DNA of 64,000 bases, from assembly GCA_036365455.1 (NCBI GenBank), contig JAWQUS010000016.1, forward strand, positions 11,927,001 to 11,991,000, given 5' to 3'. The notes under the pieces are model-generated. The model was not told where the DNA came from and made no database searches. It worked only from the letters and a program-made list of their open reading frames with translations. The position numbers and the translations under genes are program-made. Every line of letters starts with the position of its first letter. Within the stretch, counting starts at the first letter, position 1. Source of the stretch: Macrosoma leucophasiata. Taxonomy: Eukaryota; Arthropoda; Insecta; Lepidoptera; Hedylidae. Shown piece after piece: positions 31,301-34,210 of the stretch.

Positions 31301-33300
31301 CCGCGGCCGATGGCCCGTATTGCTCTATGCTCTAGTTCATGGAGGAGATGCTCGGTATAGTTCTGAAGTCCCTTGAAGATGCTTTAGTGTACAGGCGGCT
31401 CAACAGACAGATTTCAAAGTCATTGACTCGCGACTATCTGCAGTTAAATACCTACTGATAGTCATAGAGGAATAACGCTTGATATTATTAAAACAGCCAT
31501 ACAGCGGCACCAGGGCTTTAAAGTGTTCGCAAAAGCAGTCTCACTAAGCTGAAGACAGAGGACGACAGAATCGTATCGTCGAAACCTGGGCTTGCAGAAG
31601 AGATCGAACGGTTTCTTTTACGGACAGTTATAAACGACAGCACGTCTGTTAACAGTCCGGCAGCAGATCCTACAGCCGGACTGACCCGACCCGACACTTC
31701 ACCGAAGATAGTCTAGACGATATTAGTACGGCTCTCAAACAGCTCAAAAACAATAGGGCGCCGGGTGATGACGGAATCAATGCTGAGCTCTTGAAAGCAG
31801 GCGGAAGGCCAGTATTAGAAGCTCTTCAGTTGATGTTCAATTCCGTCATTCATATTAAAAGCAATGCGATGATCTACCTACTTCACATAAAACATAGAGC
31901 AACACGGGCCACCGGCTGCGGCGGACCGGACGGGATTAGCCATATGCAGGCTTTCCCCTCTGTCAAAGTACAAGCACAAGTGTGCCTATGCCGGTTGACT
32001 TGATGTTTAAATGTGTGCATGAAATTGTTTATTTATTTTGTTAAATAAATAAACAATTTATACAAAAATAATACGAAACTCACACCTTGACGGTGTGAGT
32101 TTCGTAGTACTAGATGATTTTTGTAGTATGTGTGTGTCACATGTATTTCCCCCTGCAAAAATTACAGAATGTTTAGTATCGGTAATAAACACTACGGCTA
32201 CTCCCCACTGGTCCACCACGGCCGGTGGCCCGTGTTGCTCTATGCATAAAAAACAACAATATACTAAATATAAATACATGTCATAAGCAGTAAGGTTAAT
32301 TAAATAGTAACAGAAAAAAAAACTTACTTTCCAAAGCAGAAATATCCCATGAGCAAACCTATAACAAGGCACACAGAATGACGAAATTCTGGCGAAGCAA
32401 GTCTCAATGGTTTCCGAAATAGTCTGGCCAGACATAGTGCAGCTATTTGTGCTATCAAAAAATTAACCTAATGGAAGGAAAATATGATTTTATGATCCTA
32501 TAATAATAAAGTGCAAATGGTGAAACAGAAATCTATGAAGGCAAATGCTAAGCTGCAGCTCTCAACCAAAAAATGTATGCTTTAAATTTAAGTCCTACAT
32601 CATCCCATACAAAGCCTTCATTATGTATTTGAATCCTTCAGTGTTATTACAACACATTTCACACTTTGGGCAGTAATGTTTGTCACAATGCTACACAACA
32701 CTGCGGAAAGGGTCAAACATGGTATGGGATCACTAAATGAAATTACTATGTACATTGTAAGATTTACAAGATGGATAAGACTGTACAACATTCAATTCAA
32801 CTATTGCTCATATTGATGAACAGAAATGTAATAAAACTATCTAATTATTTTAGCAATACTATAATGTGAAAAATAAAAATAAATATTTCAGATTTCTTTC
32901 TTAATTAAATATGATTATTCAATAATTAAATACACATAGCCAAAAACACTTCCTTTTATAGCATACCTAGAAGCTAGTTTTTGGCAATCTTATTAGAAAT
33001 AATATAAAATAATTGACAAATAGACATTATTTAAATGAGTTTCATATATTGTTGCATTGTCTTGACTACCATGTATAATTAAAACAACTCTCATGCTTTA
33101 GCATATTAATAATACTAGCATCATTATGGGATGCTGACTAGGGCTACATTTCACTTTTCACTACTTAGAACTTGTTTAGTAACTGGGTCATATGCACAGT
33201 CTCGATGGGTACTTACCAGATCTATTGGTAGTCCAATTCTATTTGAAACAAACGTAAATATTTTGCTTCCATCATAATAATCGTCATAAGCCGTTGACAT
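1905..33300 (-). CDS. oys: MBOAT1/2-type lysophospholipid acyltransferase (oysgedart-like), whole gene, 10 exons
   Basis: Ten coding exons join in frame to 1536 nt (511 aa plus TAG): 33217-33300, 32328-32467, 18887-18964, 18703-18794, 14312-14562, 14091-14223, 10063-10283, 9028-9228, 2168-2319, 1905-2088. Every junction has GT and AG borders and matching phase. The length is close to the roughly 500-520 aa usual for MBOAT1/2. Diagnostic stretches are GPLMVITQRVTSLAYSIQD (about 132-150), LCARPKYY-like RCKYYHAWLLSEAICNNSG in exon 7, and SAVWHGFHPGYYLTF in exon 8. The putative catalytic His is about residue 378 and the conserved Asn (SSWNKNT) about residue 346. The family transfers acyl chains from acyl-CoA to lysophospholipids in the ER membrane (Lands cycle). 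Several hydrophobic segments fit a multi-pass protein. The oys symbol rests on similarity to the MBOAT1/2 branch, recalled rather than searched. Introns hold most of the transposons between 2 and 32 kb, and intron 2 alone is 13.4 kb. Confidence 0.93.
2168..2319 (-). CDS. oys: oys exon 9
   Basis: 152 nt encoding VRDIVRPMFLDSRPKKIFYD, then SLTFVTTRIAMTYATVPFVL. It corresponds to the FYDVITWIVTQVAISYTVVPFVLL part of vertebrate MBOAT2. The acceptor is TTTGTAG and the donor GTGAGT at 2162-2167. It ends in phase 2, as the last exon requires. The 6.7-kb intron upstream holds mariners, R4/Dong tails and the tRNA-like repeat. Confidence 0.93.
2898..3044. mobile_element. 147-bp palindromic MITE, CCCCCTTATTCAT ends, copy 1
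   Basis: It begins CCCCCTTATTCATAAACGT and ends with its inverse, flanked by TAA on both sides. The copy at 30976-31121 is in reverse orientation. A three-base TAA/TAG duplication fits PIF/Harbinger-type elements, but no transposase is visible. Confidence 0.75.
3075..3118 (+). pseudogene. 3' half of a tRNA-Leu
   Basis: The text TCTCTTCGGAGGCGTGGGTT followed by CGAATCCCACCGCTGCCA is the variable arm, T arm and acceptor strand of a nuclear tRNA-Leu. The 5' half and anticodon are missing: a MITE and a GGAACCCTAGGGTTCC palindrome precede it. It is a fragment or the remains of a tRNA-derived repeat and not a working gene. Confidence 0.7.
3302..4397 (-). mobile_element. Cecropia-type mariner with internal deletion, copy 1
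   Basis: Terminal motifs TTAGGTTGGG and CCCCAACCTA bound the element, with TA on each side. The minus strand ORF at 4134-3376 encodes the paired-type N-terminal DNA-binding region and TGDEKWITYDKNVRKRSW (first catalytic Asp). It then jumps from RPELINR to SLQNSLCNVRL. The block with HHDNARPH and YSPDL-PSDFHLF is deleted, so the second and third catalytic Asp are lost. The start of the gene is also frameshifted (an extra T near 4208). Confidence 0.85.
4462..5858 (+). mobile_element. 5'-truncated R4/Dong-type retrotransposon, copy A
   Basis: It begins right after a TAA tract (4441-4461). It encodes the C-terminal part of an R4/Dong protein up to the TGA at 5705-5707, then a 3' UTR ending GTGAAATAATAATAA. 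Protein landmarks match the full-length copy at 23.5 kb: MYSFGILKWTQTDLESLDRR, YRMHHPRSSVMRLYIPRKCG, CRACHRPGESIRHIVSGC and KPDIVVIDRSERRAMIIDIT. It is a different subfamily (GC-richer codons). Confidence 0.85.
5859..6246 (+). mobile_element. 5'-truncated R4/Dong-type retrotransposon, copy B (in tandem)
   Basis: It starts at the TAA tail of copy A, repeats only the last about 75 codons (IKYLDLSHEIVAMWDVDSAV to FLSLSP) and the 3' UTR, and again ends in GTGAAATAATAATAATA. It differs from copy A at many third positions, so it is a separate insertion and not a recent duplication. Its own TAA tail abuts the 3' end of a minus-strand LINE. Confidence 0.8.
6247..6790 (-). mobile_element. Jockey/CR1-like LINE, 3' end fragment
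   Basis: The minus strand encodes YLKERFPFLSSIQPLSLRSS and AIRLWNSLPVDIRQVQTVET, the C-terminal tail after a LINE reverse transcriptase. A 3' UTR follows with a motif shared with the plus-strand copy at 40.06-40.17 kb (GTCTGGAAGAGAT, ATAAGACCGCC, TGTACAAT). The R4/Dong tails have landed in its 3' tail. Confidence 0.7.
6998..8324 (+). mobile_element. Cecropia-type mariner, nearly intact, copy 2
   Basis: A complete element with about 28-bp TIRs, inserted at a TA inside the tRNA-like repeat: TGTGAAATA on the left and TATTTTATTT on the right are continuous in other copies. It serves as the reference for copies 1 and 3. Confidence 0.9.
7226..8251 (+). pseudogene. mariner transposase with one premature stop
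   Basis: The frame encodes MRESNEEIRYIFKFYYKKCK, a paired-like DNA-binding region, TGDEKWITYD and LCVWWDWKGIIHYELLP. A TGA follows at 7892-7894 where the sister copy has TTA. The same frame continues with RRGVVFHHDNARPHTSIATQ and HPPYSPDLVPSDFHLF to a normal end at 8251. The spacing between the second and third Asp is 34, giving DD34D. This transposase class cuts and pastes DNA at TA. Only a single substitution separates this frame from an open one. Confidence 0.88.
8325..8606. repeat. tRNA-like fold-back repeat, locus 1
   Basis: The whole insertion starts near 6958 and is split by the mariner at 6998-8324. A duplication TAAAGCCATAAACCTT flanks it (about 6944-6959 and 8608-8623). It contains an inverted, degenerate tRNA-like piece (8365-8430) and a direct one (8507-8580). 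The ends carry the same AAAGAAAAATGGAAAG motif in opposite orientation. Confidence 0.7.
8507..8580 (+). repeat. tRNA-like sequence with Pol III A and B boxes
   Basis: It folds as a tRNA-like cloverleaf: acceptor strands ACTTCGG and CTGAAGT, D arm TAGCTCAGTTGGAAGAGC (A box), and T arm with GAGTTCGAGTCTC (B box). The anticodon arm pairs GCTGG with CCAGT around a nine-base loop, too large for a normal tRNA. It is best read as the Pol III promoter of a SINE-like repeat. Confidence 0.65.
9028..9228 (-). CDS. oys: oys exon 8 (catalytic Asn and His)
   Basis: 201 nt encoding LAQNFRTAVSSWNKNTNAWL through SAVWHGFHPGYYLTFLAGGI and FTVAARK. It carries the invariant MBOAT His in the WHG motif and the upstream Asn. 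The exon is unusually GC-rich for the window, consistent with constraint. Acceptor TATACAG, donor GTAAAC, phase 0 on both sides. Confidence 0.95.
9375..9652. mobile_element. 278-bp TIR element (MITE), copy 2
   Basis: Same interior and ends as 409-692, in the same orientation. A SINE-like piece (9673-9895) has landed in its right flank, splitting a GGAACGT/GGGACGTCTCCTTT motif that is continuous beside copy 1. Confidence 0.7.
9673..9895 (-). repeat. SINE-like repeat CCTAACGGGGTAGGCAGAG
   Basis: The same sequence appears inverted at 40225-40372 (CTACACTCTCTGCCTACCCC, GGGACCTGGCGTGAAGATAC) and in part at 19505-19545. Family not named here. Confidence 0.55.
10063..10283 (-). CDS. oys: oys exon 7
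   Basis: 221 nt encoding ELTDPASEVSRSWSAVYLLW, then RCKYYHAWLLSEAICNNSGM and GFNGYDNDGLPKWDKMSNID. It matches the MBOAT core stretch of the type KYYFAWTLADAINNAAGFGF. The acceptor TTTGACAG is required by phase; the donor is GTAAGT. A piggyBac-like element fills the intron between exons 6 and 7. Confidence 0.95.
11000..11760. other. AT-rich interior of the TTAA element, nothing recognised
   Basis: No ORF, TIR or known repeat beyond short TAGGTAC-type motifs. Confidence 0.5.
11778..11819. other. 18-bp perfect hairpin next to the exon-like ORF
   Basis: GTGGGGAGCTTTGTCAAT (11778-11795) pairs with 11802-11819. On the minus strand it follows the donor-like end of the GC-rich ORF. Confidence 0.8.
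11842..12120 (-). other. GC-rich exon-like ORF inside the TTAA element, function unknown
   Basis: On the minus strand an acceptor-like AAAATCTAG precedes a GC-rich open stretch reading KPLLEPPATWPRRWWRWLTT, a poly-Gln run, and DAIAQAAQYYDSYQRSTLRL with LTVEKLQDNRARWAAA. A donor-like GTGAGA follows. Composition and borders look like a coding exon. Its phase does not fit oys exon 6, so it is not an alternative oys exon. I do not recognise the protein; it may be a captured host exon. Confidence 0.4.
12250..13040. other. AT-rich interior of the TTAA element, nothing recognised
   Basis: Only short microsatellite-like runs such as ATAATAATAATA at 12446-12458. Confidence 0.5.
13053..13104. other. 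17-bp perfect hairpin arms around an 18-base loop
   Basis: GAATCTTATTCCGACAC (13053-13069) and its inverse (13088-13104), inside the TTAA-flanked element. Confidence 0.8.
14091..14223 (-). CDS. oys: oys exon 6
   Basis: 133 nt encoding VIKEKINGPEPSPRRAVFYK, then a membrane segment GSLAAAVLYLSLAQKYPLTV. The acceptor is ATTTTCAG, the donor GTAGGT at 14085-14090. The EPSP motif matches the variable cytosolic loop of MBOAT2. Ends phase 1. Confidence 0.9.
14312..14562 (-). CDS. oys: oys exon 5
   Basis: 251 nt encoding GPLMVITQRVTSLAYSIQDK at the start and FQTLMCGPVVFYNDYIHFIE near the end. This is the strongly conserved first part of the MBOAT core (MMIITQKITSLA and AGPLCSYKDYITFIEG in vertebrates). 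The middle is a charged, variable loop. Donor GTAAGT, phase 0 at the end. Confidence 0.95.
14600..15500. other. oys intron 4, unassigned part
   Basis: AT-rich. TTGCACATCTAGTTTACGAA near 14884 and TCGATGTGCAATATTTCTGG near 15108 hint at a weak inverted pair, but I see no convincing element. Confidence 0.4.
15532..15922. repeat. tRNA-like fold-back repeat, locus 2
   Basis: One unit in reverse orientation (tRNA-like part 15600-15673, minus), the start of a second unit (15833-15870), then an inverted end (15874-15920). CCTATTACTC flanks it (15512-15521 and about 15929-15938). The same arrangement occurs at the two other loci. Confidence 0.7.
15955..17498. mobile_element. 1.5-kb TIR element with TA duplication
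   Basis: The ends TAGGGACCGTGC and GCACGGTCCCTA are flanked by TA (15953-15954, 17499-17500). Inner ends also share a GCGCC-rich block in inverse. No long ORF; a short open stretch at 17094-16855 (minus) resembles nothing I know. A small hairpin of TTTTACTTTTACTT lies near 16279-16316. Confidence 0.6.
17626..17885. mobile_element. About 260-bp palindromic MITE
   Basis: Arms 17635-17715 and 17808-17880 are inverse copies (ATGATGTGCCGTGCCC, GGAACGT, GGGAACAT). The Asp-rich open frame across it is produced by the GAT repeat in the arm and is not a gene. Confidence 0.65.
18183..18424. mobile_element. About 240-bp MITE with 33-bp TIRs and TA ends
   Basis: TATAGGTCGCGCCA at the left and TGGCGCGACCTATA at the right extend into AAAAA-CGCTGG and its inverse. 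It lies between the palindromic MITE at 17.6 kb and oys exon 4. Confidence 0.7.
18703..18794 (-). CDS. oys: oys exon 4
   Basis: 92 nt encoding VILAASMLYLSCLHLHRQIY then HTADYSLDIT. This aligns with the conserved DYGQYSADFSGPMM region of MBOAT2. The acceptor is CTTTCAG and the donor GTATGC. It is separated from exon 3 by a 92-bp intron. Confidence 0.9.
18887..18964 (-). CDS. oys: oys exon 3
   Basis: 78 nt encoding QSVHLSLLPMVSYTLLKTMP then RYLMG, a hydrophobic segment. The acceptor is TATTACAG, the donor GTATGT at 18881-18886. Phases 2 in and 2 out fit both neighbours. It lies 13.4 kb downstream of exon 2, across the Dong-type and P-like insertions. Confidence 0.88.
19190..19490 (+). repeat. 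Abundant SINE-like repeat, long copy
   Basis: It runs from TTTTTTAATGTAATGGAAAG through GCAGTTCACATTCATGTTAA, GCGTTACCACTCCTCAGGCC and GACCGGAACACGATAGTGCT to ACTAGAGCTATACCACCAGT. Other copies in the window: 13915-13985, 34735-34880, 36500-36640, 41490-41640, 44830-45125, 45765-45995, 48360-48640, 60395-60475, 61330-61490, 63190-63365. No Pol III boxes are evident. Confidence 0.7.
20003..22294. mobile_element. 2.3-kb TIR element with TTA duplication, Harbinger-like
   Basis: The ends GGGTGACAAATCAACAT and their inverse are flanked by TTA (20000-20002, 22295-22297). Subterminal GCTGCGCTGTGC-type repeats occur at both ends. The inside consists only of other repeats: a 295-bp unit present twice (21069-21360 and 21814-22108), and one copy of its end inverted at 20938-21065. 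No transposase seen. Confidence 0.6.
20938..22108. repeat. Duplicated and inverted AACCGACTTCAAA-type repeats
   Basis: The stretch ending GTTTTGAAGTCGGTTTTTCTTA occurs at 21325-21345 and 22072-22092 in one direction and inverted at 20955-20975. A linked block CTTCACGCCTGTAATNCCCG occurs at 21071 and 21815. The short (TA)n palindrome at 21690-21765 lies between the copies. Confidence 0.65.
22780..23066 (+). repeat. 3'-end-like fragment of a LINE
   Basis: GTCAACCGAACAGAGCAATG through CCGTGGATGTCTTTCGGCTG to ATAATGATGATATG. The ending resembles 3' UTRs of lepidopteran LINEs with GAT tails. No coding part. Confidence 0.4.
23469..27846 (+). mobile_element. R4/Dong-clade non-LTR retrotransposon, full length, in a (TAA)n tract
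   Basis: A single intact ORF is flanked by TAA microsatellite on both sides (23450-23468 and 27846-27870). Dong of silkworm is known to insert in TAA repeats, and the restriction-like endonuclease at the C-terminus fits the R4 clade. The 5' UTR (about 100 bp) starts with a C-run and GTCGTGGTGGGGGGGCTTAC. The 3' UTR is about 95 bp and ends in the TAA tract. It lies antisense to oys in intron 2. Confidence 0.85.
23569..27747 (+). CDS. R4/Dong-type polyprotein: tandem N-terminal domains, reverse transcriptase, CCHC, restriction-like endonuclease
   Basis: 1392 aa, uninterrupted. A Ser/Thr-rich leader is followed by two copies of an about 80-residue domain, near 134-216 (RRKWSTEMNEFILRNYFHLT ... 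QRIGDQRRSIIRNKLL) and 233-313 (RMKWSNELNEAIIKIYYTVT ... QRIADQRRSIVNNKLV). These look helical and DNA-binding-like, and there is no N-terminal zinc finger. The reverse transcriptase follows: SWKAPGTDYIHNYWY, SKYRPITCLQTIYK, YIDYKKAYDSIPHSWL, GIFQGDALSPLWF and the catalytic YMDD. Then comes a Cys/His motif CRRCNSSSETIQHITGAC. The endonuclease has RPDITVID and ALIIDIAVP, the PD-(D/E)xK pattern. In the family this enzyme nicks DNA and reverse-transcribes its own RNA at the nick. All key motifs are present, so this copy may be young or active. Confidence 0.9.
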   Translation: MKYSEACLTSRHTFPKLMIPTFPLYGIMSSRRYNLRPLPGGRRGASGADAGCLSMRSVGDERLNRRTSIEECTTAEQLTRTNSTDTLFSSVPTTSPSCRISPTPSTISSYMSEAVAQTTGDVDTSVPTNDNPRPRRKWSTEMNEFILRNYFHLTLMETDTNDYLATLHTKFMERFPTMDVSRQRIGDQRRSIIRNKLLTQDTINQIRSEVQREIHNQSQNSTKPPSNRQNPNTRMKWSNELNEAIIKIYYTVTKAETNKTTYRKDLYSHFIQQFPELSYLSEQRIADQRRSIVNNKLVPIQRLLELKRAAEIELSIDEIRGQNIVNLGAPQTNSPLISESNGNENPGIDITHERDSAGETNSNTNVYNDQLISTLNIDTERNKTVDETFEQAYQYYKNLGPTERDYIPKQKASKKLSQVVNYINNIILPQYTNTNTDYETLQTIIYCSAWTASKINGAKITIPPKEQTVFKVKSKWQIRLEKTIEKLRSNIGKITHYINGYRSTRLDRDIKNIVKQHKIHTLHEEPNTQLSHFLDTLKQKLAVKASRLKRYKICTLRKTQNLQFNNNEKLFYRNLNKSSTNNTTVNSPNITPQSDELKEYWANIWEDPKKHNSDAEWITAEKKDDTQLPPMSFEHIPLDVFYKVLSKLHSWKAPGTDYIHNYWYKKFTYIHPFIYNHINNFIQNPHLLPDYVSAGITYMIPKDPNDQCDPSKYRPITCLQTIYKIITSCLAQLIYKHVEENNVLSEQQKGCRKSSRGCKEQLVIDSVILQQVREMKNDLYSMYIDYKKAYDSIPHSWLLQILNIYKIHPNIIEFLENTMLRWSTHLTLYTPLGIVKTETINIKRGIFQGDALSPLWFCLALNPLSNILNSTNTGYKLHHADSTLAQNTSLNHLLYMDDIKLYASTEEDLNKLANLTENFSDDISMEFGINKCKINSIRGGQNYEHTYETQDGKYIDAMNDDEVYKYLGYNQSKQIKHKDIKIELTKKFKHRLNSIFKTQLNSKNIIKAVNTYAIPILTYSFGIINWSKTDLMNLQRTINTTLTKHRKHHPRSCTQRLTLPRVEGGRGIIDITNLHNKQISNIRSYFYQKSNTSYIHHSVIANDRKLTPLNLSDKNTQKNESQISNKHKIDTWTRKSLHGRHRQNLCQPNVDMVASNEWLRRGELFPETEGFILAIQDQVIETRNYRKFIMKIPNQIDICRRCNSSSETIQHITGACKTIVQTDYKHRHDQVVNIIHQKLATKYNLIPQTNPPIPYYKYNPETVLENAKYKMYYDRAILTDRTVHFNRPDITVIDKINKKALIIDIAVPNTHNLQSTLSEKLSKYIDLRDEIVRMWRLHKVDIVPIVLSTTAVIPKQLHQSLKSIDLPPYTYIQLQKAVILNTCRLVRKFLNT
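28240..28310. repeat. Fragment of a common LINE 3' UTR (GGGCGGACTTAATG)
   Basis: GGGCGGACTTAATGACACTA and GGCATTCTCTTACAGTCAAT relate to the 3' UTR pieces at 4415-4440, 6305-6345 and 40060-40090. Confidence 0.5.
28326..28366. repeat. (TA)n microsatellite
   Basis: About 20 TA units. Confidence 0.95.
28897..30411 (-). CDS. THAP-domain-only protein of the P-like element, two exons
   Basis: Exon 1 is 30335-30411 (MTSCAIKVCRNYKGRIKTSK, then NISYY plus two bases). Exon 2 is 29065-28897 (IPNDPVARSRWIDVIRKSRD, later TVICFDHFCDELYTF, ending HTPPSR and TAA). Joined they give about 81 aa with the THAP C2CH signature: C-x4-C at the start, a Pro after the splice, a conserved Trp, and C-x2-H. The acceptor of exon 2 is TTTTTTATAG. 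The donor of exon 1 reads ATAAGT where GTAAGT is expected. I infer a G-to-A change at the splice site, so this copy may no longer splice. The usual AVPTIF-type end of a THAP domain is not seen, so the C-terminus is shortened. Confidence 0.7.
29820..29905 (-). repeat. tRNA-like SINE piece inside the P-like element
   Basis: On the minus strand it reads GTCGCGTGTTCGATTCCCGC (B-box-like) preceded by a TTAGTCCAACGATGTGGGAC-type half. No full cloverleaf. Confidence 0.45.
30976..31121. mobile_element. 146-bp palindromic MITE, copy 2
   Basis: Same ends as the copy at 2898, flanked by TAG (30973-30975 and 31122-31124). It interrupts one copy of a duplicated repeat. The second copy of that repeat (near 32000) lacks it and serves as an empty site. 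Confidence 0.8.
31346..31880 (+). pseudogene. RTE-type LINE fragment (reverse transcriptase fingers)
   Basis: A broken frame encodes DISTALKQLKNNRAPGDDGI and NAELLKAGGRPVLEALQLM, the motif at the start of RTE/BovB-type reverse transcriptases. It lies between two copies of another repeat, upstream of oys exon 2 in transcription terms. Confidence 0.7.
32328..32467 (-). CDS. oys: oys exon 2
   Basis: 140 nt encoding VNFLIAQIAALCLARLFRKP through LLMGYFCFG, the first two membrane segments. Acceptor is CATTAG at the high-coordinate side, donor GTAAGT at 32322-32327; ends in phase 2. It is squeezed between a 32.0-32.25 kb repeat copy and the first intron. Confidence 0.92.
32470..33210. other. oys intron 1
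   Basis: A 749-bp intron with ordinary AT-rich DNA and no repeat that I can name. Confidence 0.6.
33217..33300 (-). CDS. oys: oys exon 1 (start codon)
   Basis: It encodes MSTAYDDYYDGSKIFTFVSN and then RIGLPIDL (28 codons, phase 0 end). The GTAAGT donor reads on the complement at 33211-33216. This is the only in-frame Met that splices to the conserved exon 2, and residues before VNF match the PIDQVNF region of vertebrate MBOAT2 as I remember it. Confidence 0.9.
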
Positions 33301-34210
33301 GTTGCTATTGTACACAATAAACTAATTATTTTATTGCTTCAATTCCGATGCAGTAATCAAATTGCTCGTCTCTTGGCTGCCACAATCAACATTCACAAAG
33401 TATTAGGAGTAAGTGAATCACAATACTGAATTGCATTTTTAGACGCTAAATACCTAAATACTTTTACACTATACCTATGGCGATTTTATTGCACTGGACC
33501 AACCAAGAGCACAGCACATTTAACGCGTATTTTAATTATACGCGCTTAGATTACATTATAATCATGTAACCAATAAAAATCAATCTATAGAATTGAATTC
33601 AGCACAGACGACCAAAAGCAATGAGGTTTATACATAACTTAAAACATCATTGACAAAAGTATATTGTAGTAGCAAGACCAATAAAATAAATCAGGGTCGT
33701 TTCAGTCCATACAAACGTTTTTTCTATGAGAATGTCTTAGTTGTCTCTTTACGTTAGATGGCACTTCACAAGTAAAACAGTTTCACCGTGATATTTCCAT
33801 CATTTAAGATTCATTTATTCCTAATAATATTATTTACGACACGTATTTTAAGAAAAAACGTTAATTTACTATTTAATAAACTAAAATAGCATTGTCATAT
33901 AAAAATATCTTAATTAAAACTTTTGAGCGAAACGGAACGTTGTAAGACGCCATTGAATGATGGTTGTCAATCAATAGCTGTCAATTTAATTGTCATTCAT
34001 TCCGTTTTTTTTAGATTCGTGAATGTGCTCTGTGACCCTGCGTTTTTGTGGATTTTTCAACGACCTGGCTATTCTCCTCGGACTCCGAAGATTCTATTGC
34101 ATGATTGCTTTAAATTTCTGACGCCGATATACCTCTCGATTTGGGTGCTGTTGATAATGGCTACATCTGAGCGAAATTGTTGTCTATGCGGTCGATCAAG
34201 ATGTCAGTAG
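33301..34210. other. Upstream region of oys; possible divergent transcript start
   Basis: It holds the oys promoter side. No TATA box in a clear place. On the plus strand, a short frame beginning at 34158 reads MATSERNCCLCGRSRCQ and stops. The Cys spacing recalls zinc-finger N-termini, but no continuation was found, so no gene is called. Confidence 0.4.

Larger units (their letters stand above)
30885..32250. repeat. Repeat present twice in direct orientation around the RTE fragment
   Basis: 30885-31345 and 31885-32250 share GATTAGCCATATGCAGGCTT, GTTTAAATGTGTGC, GGTGTGAGTTTCGTA and CGGTAATAAACNCTANGGCT. The first copy holds the 146-bp MITE. The second holds a hairpin (AATACGAAACTCACACC and inverse, about 32070-32107). 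Confidence 0.65.

Noticed and set aside
33923..34210. 95-aa frame upstream of oys
   Set aside because: No homology recognised, the frame is interrupted upstream, and only the last 17 codons look Cys-rich. No downstream exon found.
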